Shown here: positions 56,676 through 64,000 of the stretch, in pieces
Numbering within the stretch: position 1 is the first letter of the stretch
Layout: every line of letters begins with the position of its first letter
Source of the DNA: Desulfofustis glycolicus DSM 9705
GTDB lineage: Bacteria > Desulfobacterota > Desulfobulbia > Desulfobulbales > Desulfocapsaceae
DNA length: 64,000 nucleotides
Assembly: GCF_900130015.1 (NCBI RefSeq)
Contig: NZ_FQXS01000018.1
Location: 1-64,000, forward strand
Direction: 5' to 3'
Program-made: the position numbers and the translations under genes
Notes under the pieces: generated by a model
What the model saw: only the letters and a program-made list of their open reading frames with translations
The model's database searches: none
What the model was told of the DNA's origin: nothing

Positions 56676-59504
56676 ATGGACTACAGGGCGACGCTGAATT
56701 TGCCCGAAACTTCATTCAAGATGAAGGCCAACCTGACCCAGAACGAACCGCTGATGTTGAAGCGCTGGGATGCGGAAAACCTCTATCAGCGAATCCAGGA
56801 GAGAAGCGTTGGGCGGCCCCTCTTCGTCCTGCATGACGGCCCCCCGTATGCCAACGGCAATATCCATCTCGGTACCGCGTTCAACAAGATCCTCAAGGAC
56901 ATCATCCTTCGCTCCAAACGGATGGCCGGTTTCAATGCGCCTTATATTCCCGGCTGGGATTGTCACGGTCTGCCGATCGAACATAACGTCGACAAAGAAT
57001 TGGGCGACAAGAAAAAGACCATTCCCACCCTGTCCAAACGCCGCGCCTGCCGGAGTTACGCGGAAAAGTGGATCAAGACCCAGAAAAAAGAGTTCAAGCG
57101 TCTCGGAGTACTCGGCGACTGGGAGCGGCCGTATCTGACCATGAGTTACGATTACGAGGCCACCATCGCCCGGGAATTCAATAAATTTCTTCTCTCAGGG
57201 GCGGTGGTCAGAAGCAAGAAACCGGTCTACTGGTGCTCGACCTGTGTCACTGCGCTGGCCGAGGCCGAGGTTGAATATCACCAGCACACGTCACCGTCCA
57301 TTTACGTGAAGTTTGCCATCGATGCCGGCCTCGGCGATATCGATGAGAAGCTGGCCGGGACGCCGACTTTTATCGTCATTTGGACCACGACGCCGTGGAC
57401 CTTGCCGGCCAACCTGGCCGTGGCCCTGCATCCCGACTTCGAATACGCCGCCGTCCGGGTTGGCGACGAGCTGCTGGTCTTGGCCAAAGAACTGGTACCC
57501 CGGGTCATGGACGAGTGGGGCGTGAGCGACTGGACGATCGAGAGCACCTTTGCCGCCGGCCCGCTGGAGAAGCGAACTTGTCGCCACCCCTTCATGAATC
57601 GCGACTCGCTGCTGGTGCTGGCCGATTACGTGACGCTCGAGGCCGGTACCGGCTGTGTGCATACCGCTCCCGGACACGGCACCGACGACTATCAGACCGG
57701 CCTGCGCTACGGGCTCGATATCCTCTCGCCGTTGGACGATGACGGTTATTACACCGCCGAGGCCGGCGTTTACGAAGGACTCCGCGTTCCCGAAGTGAAT
57801 GACCGGATCAACGGAGATCTGGTCGAATCCGGGCATCTGCTCCACCAGGCGGCGATTACCCACAGCTACCCGCATTGCTGGCGCTGCAAGCAGCCGGTCA
57901 TCTATCGGGCGACGCCGCAGTGGTTTATTTCCATGGAGCATGACGACCTGCGTCGTAAATCCCTGGAACAGATCCGTCAGGTGGTTTGGACGCCGGGGTG
58001 GGGGATGCAGCGCATCTACTCGATGATCGAAAACCGGCCCGATTGGTGTTTGTCGCGGCAGCGCGCCTGGGGCGTGCCGATCACGGTGATCAGTTGCCGG
58101 GATTGCGGCGCGGTGATCAACGACGAGACGATCGCCGGCACGATCGACGAGTTATTTCTGCAGGAAGGCGCCGATGCCTGGTTCAGCCACGGTGTGGACG
58201 ATTTCCTGCCGGCCGATAAAACGTGTCCGTCCTGCGGGTCCGTGGAATTTCGTCAGGAGACCGATATTCTCGATGTCTGGTTCGATTCCGGGGTCAGCCA
58301 TGCCGCGGTCTGCGAACGGCGCGAAGAATTGACCTCGCCGGCCGATCTCTATCTGGAGGGCAGTGATCAGCATAGAGGTTGGTTTCACAGTGCTCTGCTG
58401 ACGTCGGTCGGCACCAGGGGCCGGGCTCCGTATAAAGGGGTGCTGACCCACGGCTACGTAGTCGACGGACAGGGCAAGAAAATGTCCAAATCGGTTGGTA
58501 ACGTCGTGGCGCCGCAGGAGGTGATCGAGCAGTATGGTGCCGAGATCTTGCGTTTGTGGGTTGCCAGTGAAGACTATCGTGACGACGTCAAGGTGTCCGA
58601 CGGCATCCTTCGTCAGGTAACCGAGTCGTATCGCAAGATCCGCAACACCATTCGCTATATGCTCGGCAATCTCGCCGATTTTCAGCCGGATCGGGACGCG
58701 GTACCGCTGGAGCAGCTCGATGAGCTGGACCGTTGGGCTCTGGCCAGGTTCGAGGAAGTCAAGGAGAAGATTGTCGCCGCCTACGAACGCTACGAGTTCC
58801 ACGGGGTCTATCATGGACTCAACTATTTCTGCGGCATGACCATGAGCGCCTTTTACCTCGATATCATCAAGGACCGCCTCTACGTCTCCGGCACCGACTC
58901 GCCGCTGCGGCGCGGCGCCCAGACCGTGCTCCGGGAGATCACCGAGGGGCTGCTGCAGTTGATGGCGCCGATACTCTGCTTCACCGCTGCCGAGGCTTGG
59001 GATGCGCTGCACGGCCGCGATCGGCAGGACGATCTGGCCGGCAGCATCTTCTTTACCGATTTTCCGGCCGGCAACCGGCGCAATCATTTGGACGAAGCGA
59101 CCGAGCAGCGCTGGAAGCGGCTGGCCCGGATTCGCGCCGATATTACCCGGGCACTGGAAAAGGCGCGGGCCGGCAAGATTATCGGTCATTCGCTGGAGGC
59201 CGAAGTACTCGTCGCCGGTGAAGGAGAACTTGCCGCATTTCTTGCCGACCAATGGCAAACGCTGAAAGAGATCACCATCGTTTCCGCGCTGCGGCTTGTC
59301 GGCCCCCAGGAACTGGCCGGGCTTGATGCAACGACCGGAGAAGAGGTCGAGGGCCTGCGGGTGGCCGTCGGCCCGGCACCGGGTGAAAAGTGCGAGCGTT
59401 GCTGGATCAGATCGACCAGCGTCGGGACCTCCGCCGGTCATCCGACCATCTGTGATAGGTGCCTGAACGTGATCGGCACGATGAACCTGCATGAGCAGTC
59501 ATAA
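56676..59504 (+). CDS. ileS: Isoleucyl-tRNA synthetase
   Basis: Class I synthetase of 942 residues. The HIGH-type motif is PYANGNIHLG, the KMSKS motif is KKMSKSVGN, and the C-terminal zinc site is CERCWIRSTS ... CDRCLNV. The editing domain lies between (GTGCVHTAPGHGTDDY). ATG at 56676 has AAAGGAGAG upstream. It is followed by lspA after two bases, the pair order common across proteobacteria. Confidence 0.97.
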   Translation: MDYRATLNLPETSFKMKANLTQNEPLMLKRWDAENLYQRIQERSVGRPLFVLHDGPPYANGNIHLGTAFNKILKDIILRSKRMAGFNAPYIPGWDCHGLPIEHNVDKELGDKKKTIPTLSKRRACRSYAEKWIKTQKKEFKRLGVLGDWERPYLTMSYDYEATIAREFNKFLLSGAVVRSKKPVYWCSTCVTALAEAEVEYHQHTSPSIYVKFAIDAGLGDIDEKLAGTPTFIVIWTTTPWTLPANLAVALHPDFEYAAVRVGDELLVLAKELVPRVMDEWGVSDWTIESTFAAGPLEKRTCRHPFMNRDSLLVLADYVTLEAGTGCVHTAPGHGTDDYQTGLRYGLDILSPLDDDGYYTAEAGVYEGLRVPEVNDRINGDLVESGHLLHQAAITHSYPHCWRCKQPVIYRATPQWFISMEHDDLRRKSLEQIRQVVWTPGWGMQRIYSMIENRPDWCLSRQRAWGVPITVISCRDCGAVINDETIAGTIDELFLQEGADAWFSHGVDDFLPADKTCPSCGSVEFRQETDILDVWFDSGVSHAAVCERREELTSPADLYLEGSDQHRGWFHSALLTSVGTRGRAPYKGVLTHGYVVDGQGKKMSKSVGNVVAPQEVIEQYGAEILRLWVASEDYRDDVKVSDGILRQVTESYRKIRNTIRYMLGNLADFQPDRDAVPLEQLDELDRWALARFEEVKEKIVAAYERYEFHGVYHGLNYFCGMTMSAFYLDIIKDRLYVSGTDSPLRRGAQTVLREITEGLLQLMAPILCFTAAEAWDALHGRDRQDDLAGSIFFTDFPAGNRRNHLDEATEQRWKRLARIRADITRALEKARAGKIIGHSLEAEVLVAGEGELAAFLADQWQTLKEITIVSALRLVGPQELAGLDATTGEEVEGLRVAVGPAPGEKCERCWIRSTSVGTSAGHPTICDRCLNVIGTMNLHEQS

Positions 59505-59506
59505 CG

Positions 59507-59995
59507 GTGCGGCTCTATTTTCTGATCTTTGTTGTCATCCTTGCCGGTGACCAGCTGAGCAAGTTCATTATTGTCGCCAATCTGCCTCTCTATGACGTGC
59601 GCGAGGTGATTCCCGGCCTGTTCAATCTGGTCCACGTGACCAATAAGGGGGCGGCTTTTTCGCTGTTCGCATCGATCGACTCGCCGCTACGACACTACTT
59701 TTTTGTCGGTGTCAACAGCCTGGCGGTAATCGGTTTGACGGTTGCCGCCTGGAAAATCGGCGGCGACCTGAAGCGTCTCTACCGCATCTCGTTTGGCCTG
59801 ATCGCTGCCGGGGCACTCGGTAACCTGATCGATCGGTTGCGCCACGGCGCCGTCACCGATTTTCTTGATTTTTATCTCGGCAGTTATCACTGGCCGGCCT
59901 TTAACGTCGCGGATTCCGCGATCTGTGTCGGGGTCGGGGTGATGGTTCTGGCCAATATCCTCGACATCCGCAACGAGAAAAGGAGAAGGCAATGA
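59507..59995 (+). CDS. lspA: Lipoprotein signal peptidase (SPase II)
   Basis: Membrane aspartic peptidase of 162 residues with four helices that cleaves prolipoprotein signals. Catalytic aspartates lie in AGALGNLIDRLRHGAVTDFLD and FNVADSAI. VTNKGAAFSLF is the usual conserved loop. Start is GTG, two bases after ileS, and it overlaps fabD by four bases. Confidence 0.96.
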   Translation: MRLYFLIFVVILAGDQLSKFIIVANLPLYDVREVIPGLFNLVHVTNKGAAFSLFASIDSPLRHYFFVGVNSLAVIGLTVAAWKIGGDLKRLYRISFGLIAAGALGNLIDRLRHGAVTDFLDFYLGSYHWPAFNVADSAICVGVGVMVLANILDIRNEKRRRQ

Positions 59996-60945
59996 AACTT
60001 GGAGTACTCTTTCCCGGCCAGGGCTCGCAATTCGTCGGGATGGGCCGGGAGTTCATCGACAGACTGCCCGAGTGCGCGACGATCATGGCAACGGCCGAGG
60101 CGGTCTGCGACTTTCCGTTGCGCCGCCTCTGTCTTGACGGGCCGCTGGAGGAGTTGACCCGGGCAGCGGTCCTGCAGCCGGCCATCACCGTCACCAACCT
60201 GATGTGTTTGCAGGCTCTGCAGATGCGGCTGCCCCCTGAGCTGCCGATTTCCTGCTGCGCCGGCCACAGCCTCGGTGAATTTTCGGCCCTCTGTGCGGCC
60301 GGGGTGATCTCGGTTGAAGATGCGGTCCGGCTCGTCGAGCGCCGCGGTTTTTTCATGGAGCGGGAAGGGCTGAAACATCCCGGCGGCATGCGCGCCGTCC
60401 TCGGCCTCTCCATCGACGTGGTCGAAGCGGCAGTGGCTGCGTATCAGGGCGAAGGGAGTGTTACGGTGGCCAACTACAATACCCCGCAACAGATCGTCGT
60501 CGCCGGTAGCGAGGATGGCCTGGACGTGGTTTGCGCAGCGCTGGCCGACAAGGGTGCCAAGGTGATCGCGCTCAACGTCAGCGTCGCCAATCACTCCCCG
60601 CTGGTGGCCGGAGCGGTGCCCGATTTTGCCGCATATCTCGAAACCGTCACCTTCAATCGTCCGCAGCTGCCGGTCTTTTTCAATGTTACCGGCCAACCGG
60701 TCGATGACCCGGCGGCTATCAAAGAGATCATGGCTCGGCAGATCATCTCCCGGGTGCGTTGGTGCGAGAGTATCATTGCTATGATCGACGACGGTGTCGA
60801 CACCTTTATCGAAGTCGGGCCGAAAAATGTCCTCAAGGGGATGATGCGCAAGATCGTTCCGAAGGGGCAGCGGGTTACCGCACTGCAATTCGACAGTCCG
60901 GACGGCCTGGACGAATGTTTGCAAAAACTTGGTATCAATGGCTGA
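59992..60945 (+). CDS. fabD: Malonyl-CoA:ACP transacylase
   Basis: Enzyme of 317 residues that loads malonate onto acyl carrier protein. Motifs: FPGQGSQFVGMG, the active-site GHSLGEFSAL with catalytic Ser, and NHSPLV with the partner His. ATG overlaps the lspA stop. The bioB start overlaps its own stop codon. It lies apart from other fab genes, so it may also serve biotin precursor synthesis, which begins from malonyl-ACP or malonyl-CoA. Confidence 0.96.
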   Translation: MKLGVLFPGQGSQFVGMGREFIDRLPECATIMATAEAVCDFPLRRLCLDGPLEELTRAAVLQPAITVTNLMCLQALQMRLPPELPISCCAGHSLGEFSALCAAGVISVEDAVRLVERRGFFMEREGLKHPGGMRAVLGLSIDVVEAAVAAYQGEGSVTVANYNTPQQIVVAGSEDGLDVVCAALADKGAKVIALNVSVANHSPLVAGAVPDFAAYLETVTFNRPQLPVFFNVTGQPVDDPAAIKEIMARQIISRVRWCESIIAMIDDGVDTFIEVGPKNVLKGMMRKIVPKGQRVTALQFDSPDGLDECLQKLGING

Positions 60946-61957
60946 CAAGGAATCCCGGAGCGGTCTTCGACCGGTGAGCGATCGGCACCTGCGGGAGTTG
61001 GTAGCGCGAATTATTGGTGGCGAACAGCTGTCCCTGGAAGAGGCCCTGGAATTGGCCGACAAGACCGGTCCGGAAGAGCTCTGGGCGGCCGCCGACGAGC
61101 TGCGTCGCAGGGTCCATGGCGATCGCTTCGATTATTGCTCGATCATCAACGCCCGGTCCGGTAAGTGCTCGGAAAACTGCCGATTCTGCGCCCAGTCGTC
61201 GCGCTATCAAACGGCCATCGAGACCTATGACCGGGTGGACTATCAGGAGGTGCGGCGGCAGGCCCTGGAGAACGAGAGCCACGGGGTGGAGCGATTTTCC
61301 CTGGTCACCGCCGGCCGCGAGGTGGCAGCCGCAGATCTCGACGCCTTCGCCACCATGTACGAGCGGCTCGGAGAGGAAACCGGACTCTCCCTCTGCGCCT
61401 CGATGGGCTTTCTCACCCCGGAAAAGGCCCGGCGGCTTGTCGACGCCGGAGTCAGGCGGTATCATTGTAATCTGGAGACCTGTCGCAGTTTCTTTGCCGA
61501 AGTGTGTACGACGCACAGCTGGCAGGATAAGGTCGAAACCATCAAGATCGCCCGGCAGGCCGGCATGGATATCTGTTCCGGCGGCATTATCGGCCTGGGA
61601 GAGAGTTTTCGGCAGCGGTTGGAATTGGCGGTCGAGCTGCGGGATCTCGGTGTACTGTCGATCCCGATCAACATCCTCACCCCGATTCCCGGCACGCCGC
61701 TGGCCGAGCGGCCGGAATTGACGATTGAGGACGTGCTCACCGCCATCGCCCTGTTCCGGCTGACCAACCCCGCCGCGGTGATCAGGCTGGCCGGCGGGCG
61801 AGCCCGGTTCGGCGTCGGGCAGTATCGGTTTTTCCTGGCCGGCGCCAACGGGGCCATTGTCGGCAACTATCTGACCACCGCCGGCAACAGCATTGCTGAG
61901 GATATCGGTATGATCGAGTCTCTCGGATACCGGCCGATGGCCTGTAATAAGGAGTAA
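60938..61957 (+). CDS. bioB: Biotin synthase
   Basis: Radical SAM enzyme of 339 residues that inserts sulfur into dethiobiotin. The cluster site is CSENCRFC preceded by SGK, and the auxiliary cluster region has CxSMG, with YHCNLET typical of BioB. ATG at 60938 overlaps the fabD stop; a GTG/ATG three codons earlier is possible. It starts the bioB-bioA-bioF cluster. Confidence 0.96.
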   Translation: MADKESRSGLRPVSDRHLRELVARIIGGEQLSLEEALELADKTGPEELWAAADELRRRVHGDRFDYCSIINARSGKCSENCRFCAQSSRYQTAIETYDRVDYQEVRRQALENESHGVERFSLVTAGREVAAADLDAFATMYERLGEETGLSLCASMGFLTPEKARRLVDAGVRRYHCNLETCRSFFAEVCTTHSWQDKVETIKIARQAGMDICSGGIIGLGESFRQRLELAVELRDLGVLSIPINILTPIPGTPLAERPELTIEDVLTAIALFRLTNPAAVIRLAGGRARFGVGQYRFFLAGANGAIVGNYLTTAGNSIAEDIGMIESLGYRPMACNKE

Positions 61958-61960
61958 GTA

Positions 61961-63265
61961 GTGGAATCGAAATCGGAAATTCGCAGCTTGCTGGATTTTG
62001 ACCGGGACCATCTCTGGCATCCCTACACGTCGATCAGCGAGCCGCTGCCGGTCTTGCCGGTGGCCTCGGCCAGTGGTGTCCGGCTGCGTCTGATGGACGG
62101 CCGCGAATTGATCGACGGTATGGCATCCTGGTGGTCGGTGATTCACGGTTACGGCCATCCCCGGCTGGTGGCGGCCCTGCAGGAGCAGGCGGCGTCCCTG
62201 AGCCATGTGATGTTCGGCGGTCTGACCCACCGGCCCGCCGTCGAGCTGGGTCGGCGGCTGGTGGCCCTCGCCCCGGACGGGCTGGAACGGGTCTTTTTGT
62301 GCGATTCCGGATCGGTCGCCGTCGAGGTCGCGATGAAGATGGCCCTGCAGTATCAGCACGCTCGCGGTCGGGCCGATAAGTGCCGCTTTGCCACGATCCG
62401 CTCCGGCTATCACGGTGATACCTTCCATGCGATGTCGGTCTGCGACCCGGTGACCGGCATGCACCACATCTTTGGCGGGGTGCTGCCGAAATACCATTTC
62501 GCGCCGCCGCCCCAGTGCGCTTTTCACGAGGACTGGGACCCGGAGGATAGCGAGGCCCTGGAGGAGTTGGTCGCCGGACACCGCGAAGAGCTGTGCGCCC
62601 TGATCCTCGAGCCGATTGTCCAGGGCGCCGGCGGCATGCGCTTTTATCATCCAAACTACCTGAAAGAGGCCCGCCGGATCTGCGATGAATACGACCTGCT
62701 GCTGATCGCCGACGAGATCGCCACCGGTTTCGGCCGCAGCGGCGCACTGTTCGCCTGCAACCACGCCGAAATCACCCCGGACATCATGTGCCTCGGCAAG
62801 GCCCTGACCGGAGGGTTCATGACGCTTGCCGCGGTGCTGGCCACCGATTGTGTCGGCCGGACCATCTCCGCGGCAACGCCCGGCGTGTTCATGCACGGCC
62901 CGACCTTTATGGGCAATCCGCTGGCCTGCCGGGTAGCGGTCGAATCGATCGATCTGCTGCTCGCCTCCGACTGGCGGGAAAACGTTGCCCGCATCGAGCG
63001 TGGCCTGACCGAAGGACTGGCACCGTGTCGGGTCTTGCCGCAGGTTGCCGATGTTCGCGTGCTCGGGGCGATCGGGGTGGTCGAATTACGGCGGCCGGTG
63101 GATGCGGCCGCCATCCAGCACCGCTTCGTCGCCAGAGGGGTCTGGGTGCGCCCGTTTGGCCGGCTTGTCTACCTGATGCCGCCCTATTGTATCGAAGACG
63201 GCGACCTGCAGACGCTGTGCGGCGCTGTTGCCGCTACCGTTGCCGAGGAGGGAGCCGGGCGGTGA
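61961..63265 (+). CDS. bioA: Adenosylmethionine-8-amino-7-oxononanoate aminotransferase
   Basis: PLP enzyme of 434 residues that makes 7,8-diaminopelargonate. It begins with LWHPYTSI, typical of BioA. The PLP lysine lies in [11 protein letters not shown], and [14 protein letters not shown] matches the substrate site. Start is GTG behind AAGGAG at six bases. It is three bases behind bioB and overlaps bioF by four bases. Confidence 0.96.
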   Translation: MESKSEIRSLLDFDRDHLWHPYTSISEPLPVLPVASASGVRLRLMDGRELIDGMASWWSVIHGYGHPRLVAALQEQAASLSHVMFGGLTHRPAVELGRRLVALAPDGLERVFLCDSGSVAVEVAMKMALQYQHARGRADKCRFATIRSGYHGDTFHAMSVCDPVTGMHHIFGGVLPKYHFAPPPQCAFHEDWDPEDSEALEELVAGHREELCALILEPIVQGAGGMRFYHPNYLKEARRICDEYDLLLIADEIATGFGRSGALFACNHAEITPDIMCLGKALTGGFMTLAAVLATDCVGRTISAATPGVFMHGPTFMGNPLACRVAVESIDLLLASDWRENVARIERGLTEGLAPCRVLPQVADVRVLGAIGVVELRRPVDAAAIQHRFVARGVWVRPFGRLVYLMPPYCIEDGDLQTLCGAVAATVAEEGAGR

Positions 63266-64000
63266 TATCGTATCGGCAGACGCTGGATCGGCTCGACGAC
63301 GCCGGGATGCTGCGCCGTCTTCGGCCCTATGGTCGCAGCGGCGGAGCACTCATCGAAGATGGCGGTCGGGCGTTGCTCAACCTCAGTTCCAACGACTATC
63401 TTGGAATAGCAAGCGACAGCGCGCTGCTGAAGGCCTTCTACGAGACGATGGACATAAACGGGCCTTCACTGCTCGAACACTTTGCCCTCGGCACCGCCTC
63501 ATCGCGCCTGCTTACCGGCGATACCGCGGTGGCCCATCGACTTGAAACCCACCTGGCCGGGCTCTACGGTCGTCCTGCGCTGCTGTTCAATTCCGGCTAC
63601 CACGCCAATATCGGCATTTTGCCGGCCCTGCTCGGTAAAAATGATCTGATCGTTTCCGATAAACTCAATCACGCCTCCCTGCACGATGGCCTGCGCGTCG
63701 GCCGCGCTGCCTGCAAGCGTTTTAATCACCGTGACTACGAGCACCTGCGCCGGCTACTTGAACGTGATCGGCAGCGGTACCAACGAGCGGTTATCGTCAG
63801 CGAGTCGATCTTCAGCATGGACGGCGACTGTGCCGATCTGGCCCGGCTGGTAGCGCTCAAGCGCGAGTTCGACTGCCTGCTCTATATCGATGAGGCTCAT
63901 GGTGTCGGTGTCCGCGGCGAGCTGGGGCTCGGTCTGGCCGAAGAAGAAGGGGTGCTGGCCGAGGTTGATCTTCTGGTCGGCACCTTCGGCAAGGCGTGCG
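63262..64000 (+). CDS. bioF: 8-Amino-7-oxononanoate synthase, 5' part (runs off the window)
   Basis: The frame opens with GTG at 63262, overlapping the bioA stop (GTGA), and stays open to the window end (246 codons). The sequence matches the PLP-dependent alpha-oxoamine synthase family: [44 protein letters not shown] and [12 protein letters not shown]. The PLP lysine region is just beginning at the edge (LLVGTFGKA). It condenses pimeloyl-ACP with alanine, the first step of the biotin rings. Confidence 0.95.
   Translation, partial: MISYRQTLDRLDDAGMLRRLRPYGRSGGALIEDGGRALLNLSSNDYLGIASDSALLKAFYETMDINGPSLLEHFALGTASSRLLTGDTAVAHRLETHLAGLYGRPALLFNSGYHANIGILPALLGKNDLIVSDKLNHASLHDGLRVGRAACKRFNHRDYEHLRRLLERDRQRYQRAVIVSESIFSMDGDCADLARLVALKREFDCLLYIDEAHGVGVRGELGLGLAEEEGVLAEVDLLVGTFGKAC

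Noticed and set aside
60935-62896. 653-codon open frame on the minus strand opposite bioB and bioA
   Set aside because: bioB and bioA carry intact family motifs on the plus strand. The antisense frame has no recognisable domain and is a by-product of high GC at third codon positions.

Overview
The window looks like chromosomal DNA of a sulfate-reducing Desulfobacterota bacterium, probably Desulfobulbales-like. This is an inference from gene content: a dissimilatory-type ATP sulfurylase (sat), a tetraheme cytochrome c3, System II cytochrome c maturation (ResB/CcsA), many zinc-ribbon proteins and a PilY1-centred type IV pilus cluster. No tRNA, rRNA or CRISPR array was recognised. Most of the window is ordinary, densely packed core genome. 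The accessory parts are the left 17 kb and several short regulatory regions.

Region 1 (1-17 kb): the 3' end of a transposase, then a membrane histidine kinase and an NtrC-type sigma-54 activator. A -24/-12 (sigma-54) promoter follows, then pilV-pilW-pilX and a giant 3212-residue PilY1-like adhesin built of nine Calx-beta modules, InlB-like and MopE-like segments, a von Willebrand A domain and a beta-propeller with two cysteine-rich inserts. A secreted hypothetical protein and two FimT/GspH pseudopilins close the cluster. Region 2 (17-22.5 kb): copper export (copZ, copA), sat with its own promoter, and aroB.

Region 3 (22.5-27.2 kb): an FmdB-like zinc ribbon, then a tight four-gene operon of an SPFH/zinc-ribbon protein, a second zinc-ribbon protein, a nucleoside deaminase and a radical SAM enzyme. 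This is the best candidate here for an undescribed system. Region 4 (27.2-31 kb): a succinate-semialdehyde-type dehydrogenase, a ModE-type regulator and tatBC on the minus strand, followed by tandem copies of a dispersed repeat and a possible structured RNA. Region 5 (31.3-39.3 kb): a nine-gene co-directional run purA-rpoZ-dnaJ-moaC-dksA-galT-response regulator-folE2-glyS.

Region 6 (39.4-45.1 kb): tetraheme cytochrome c3, ccsA/resB, a radical SAM protein, rpmB and small unknowns. Region 7 (45.3-48.5 kb): an envelope locus with a glycine-zipper protein, MarC, a secreted protein, a membrane-anchored XRE regulator with a periplasmic EF-hand, and a small exported protein. It is studded with CGATGTC-type boxes including a perfect 24-bp palindrome. 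Region 8 (48.5-56.4 kb): an RNB exoribonuclease, era, a DUF1992 protein, and the division/cell-wall cluster ftsE-ftsX-envC-ctpA, in which a copy of the dispersed repeat has become the 5' end of envC. Region 9 (56.7-64 kb): ileS-lspA-fabD-bioB-bioA-bioF, overlapping or nearly so; bioF runs off the window.
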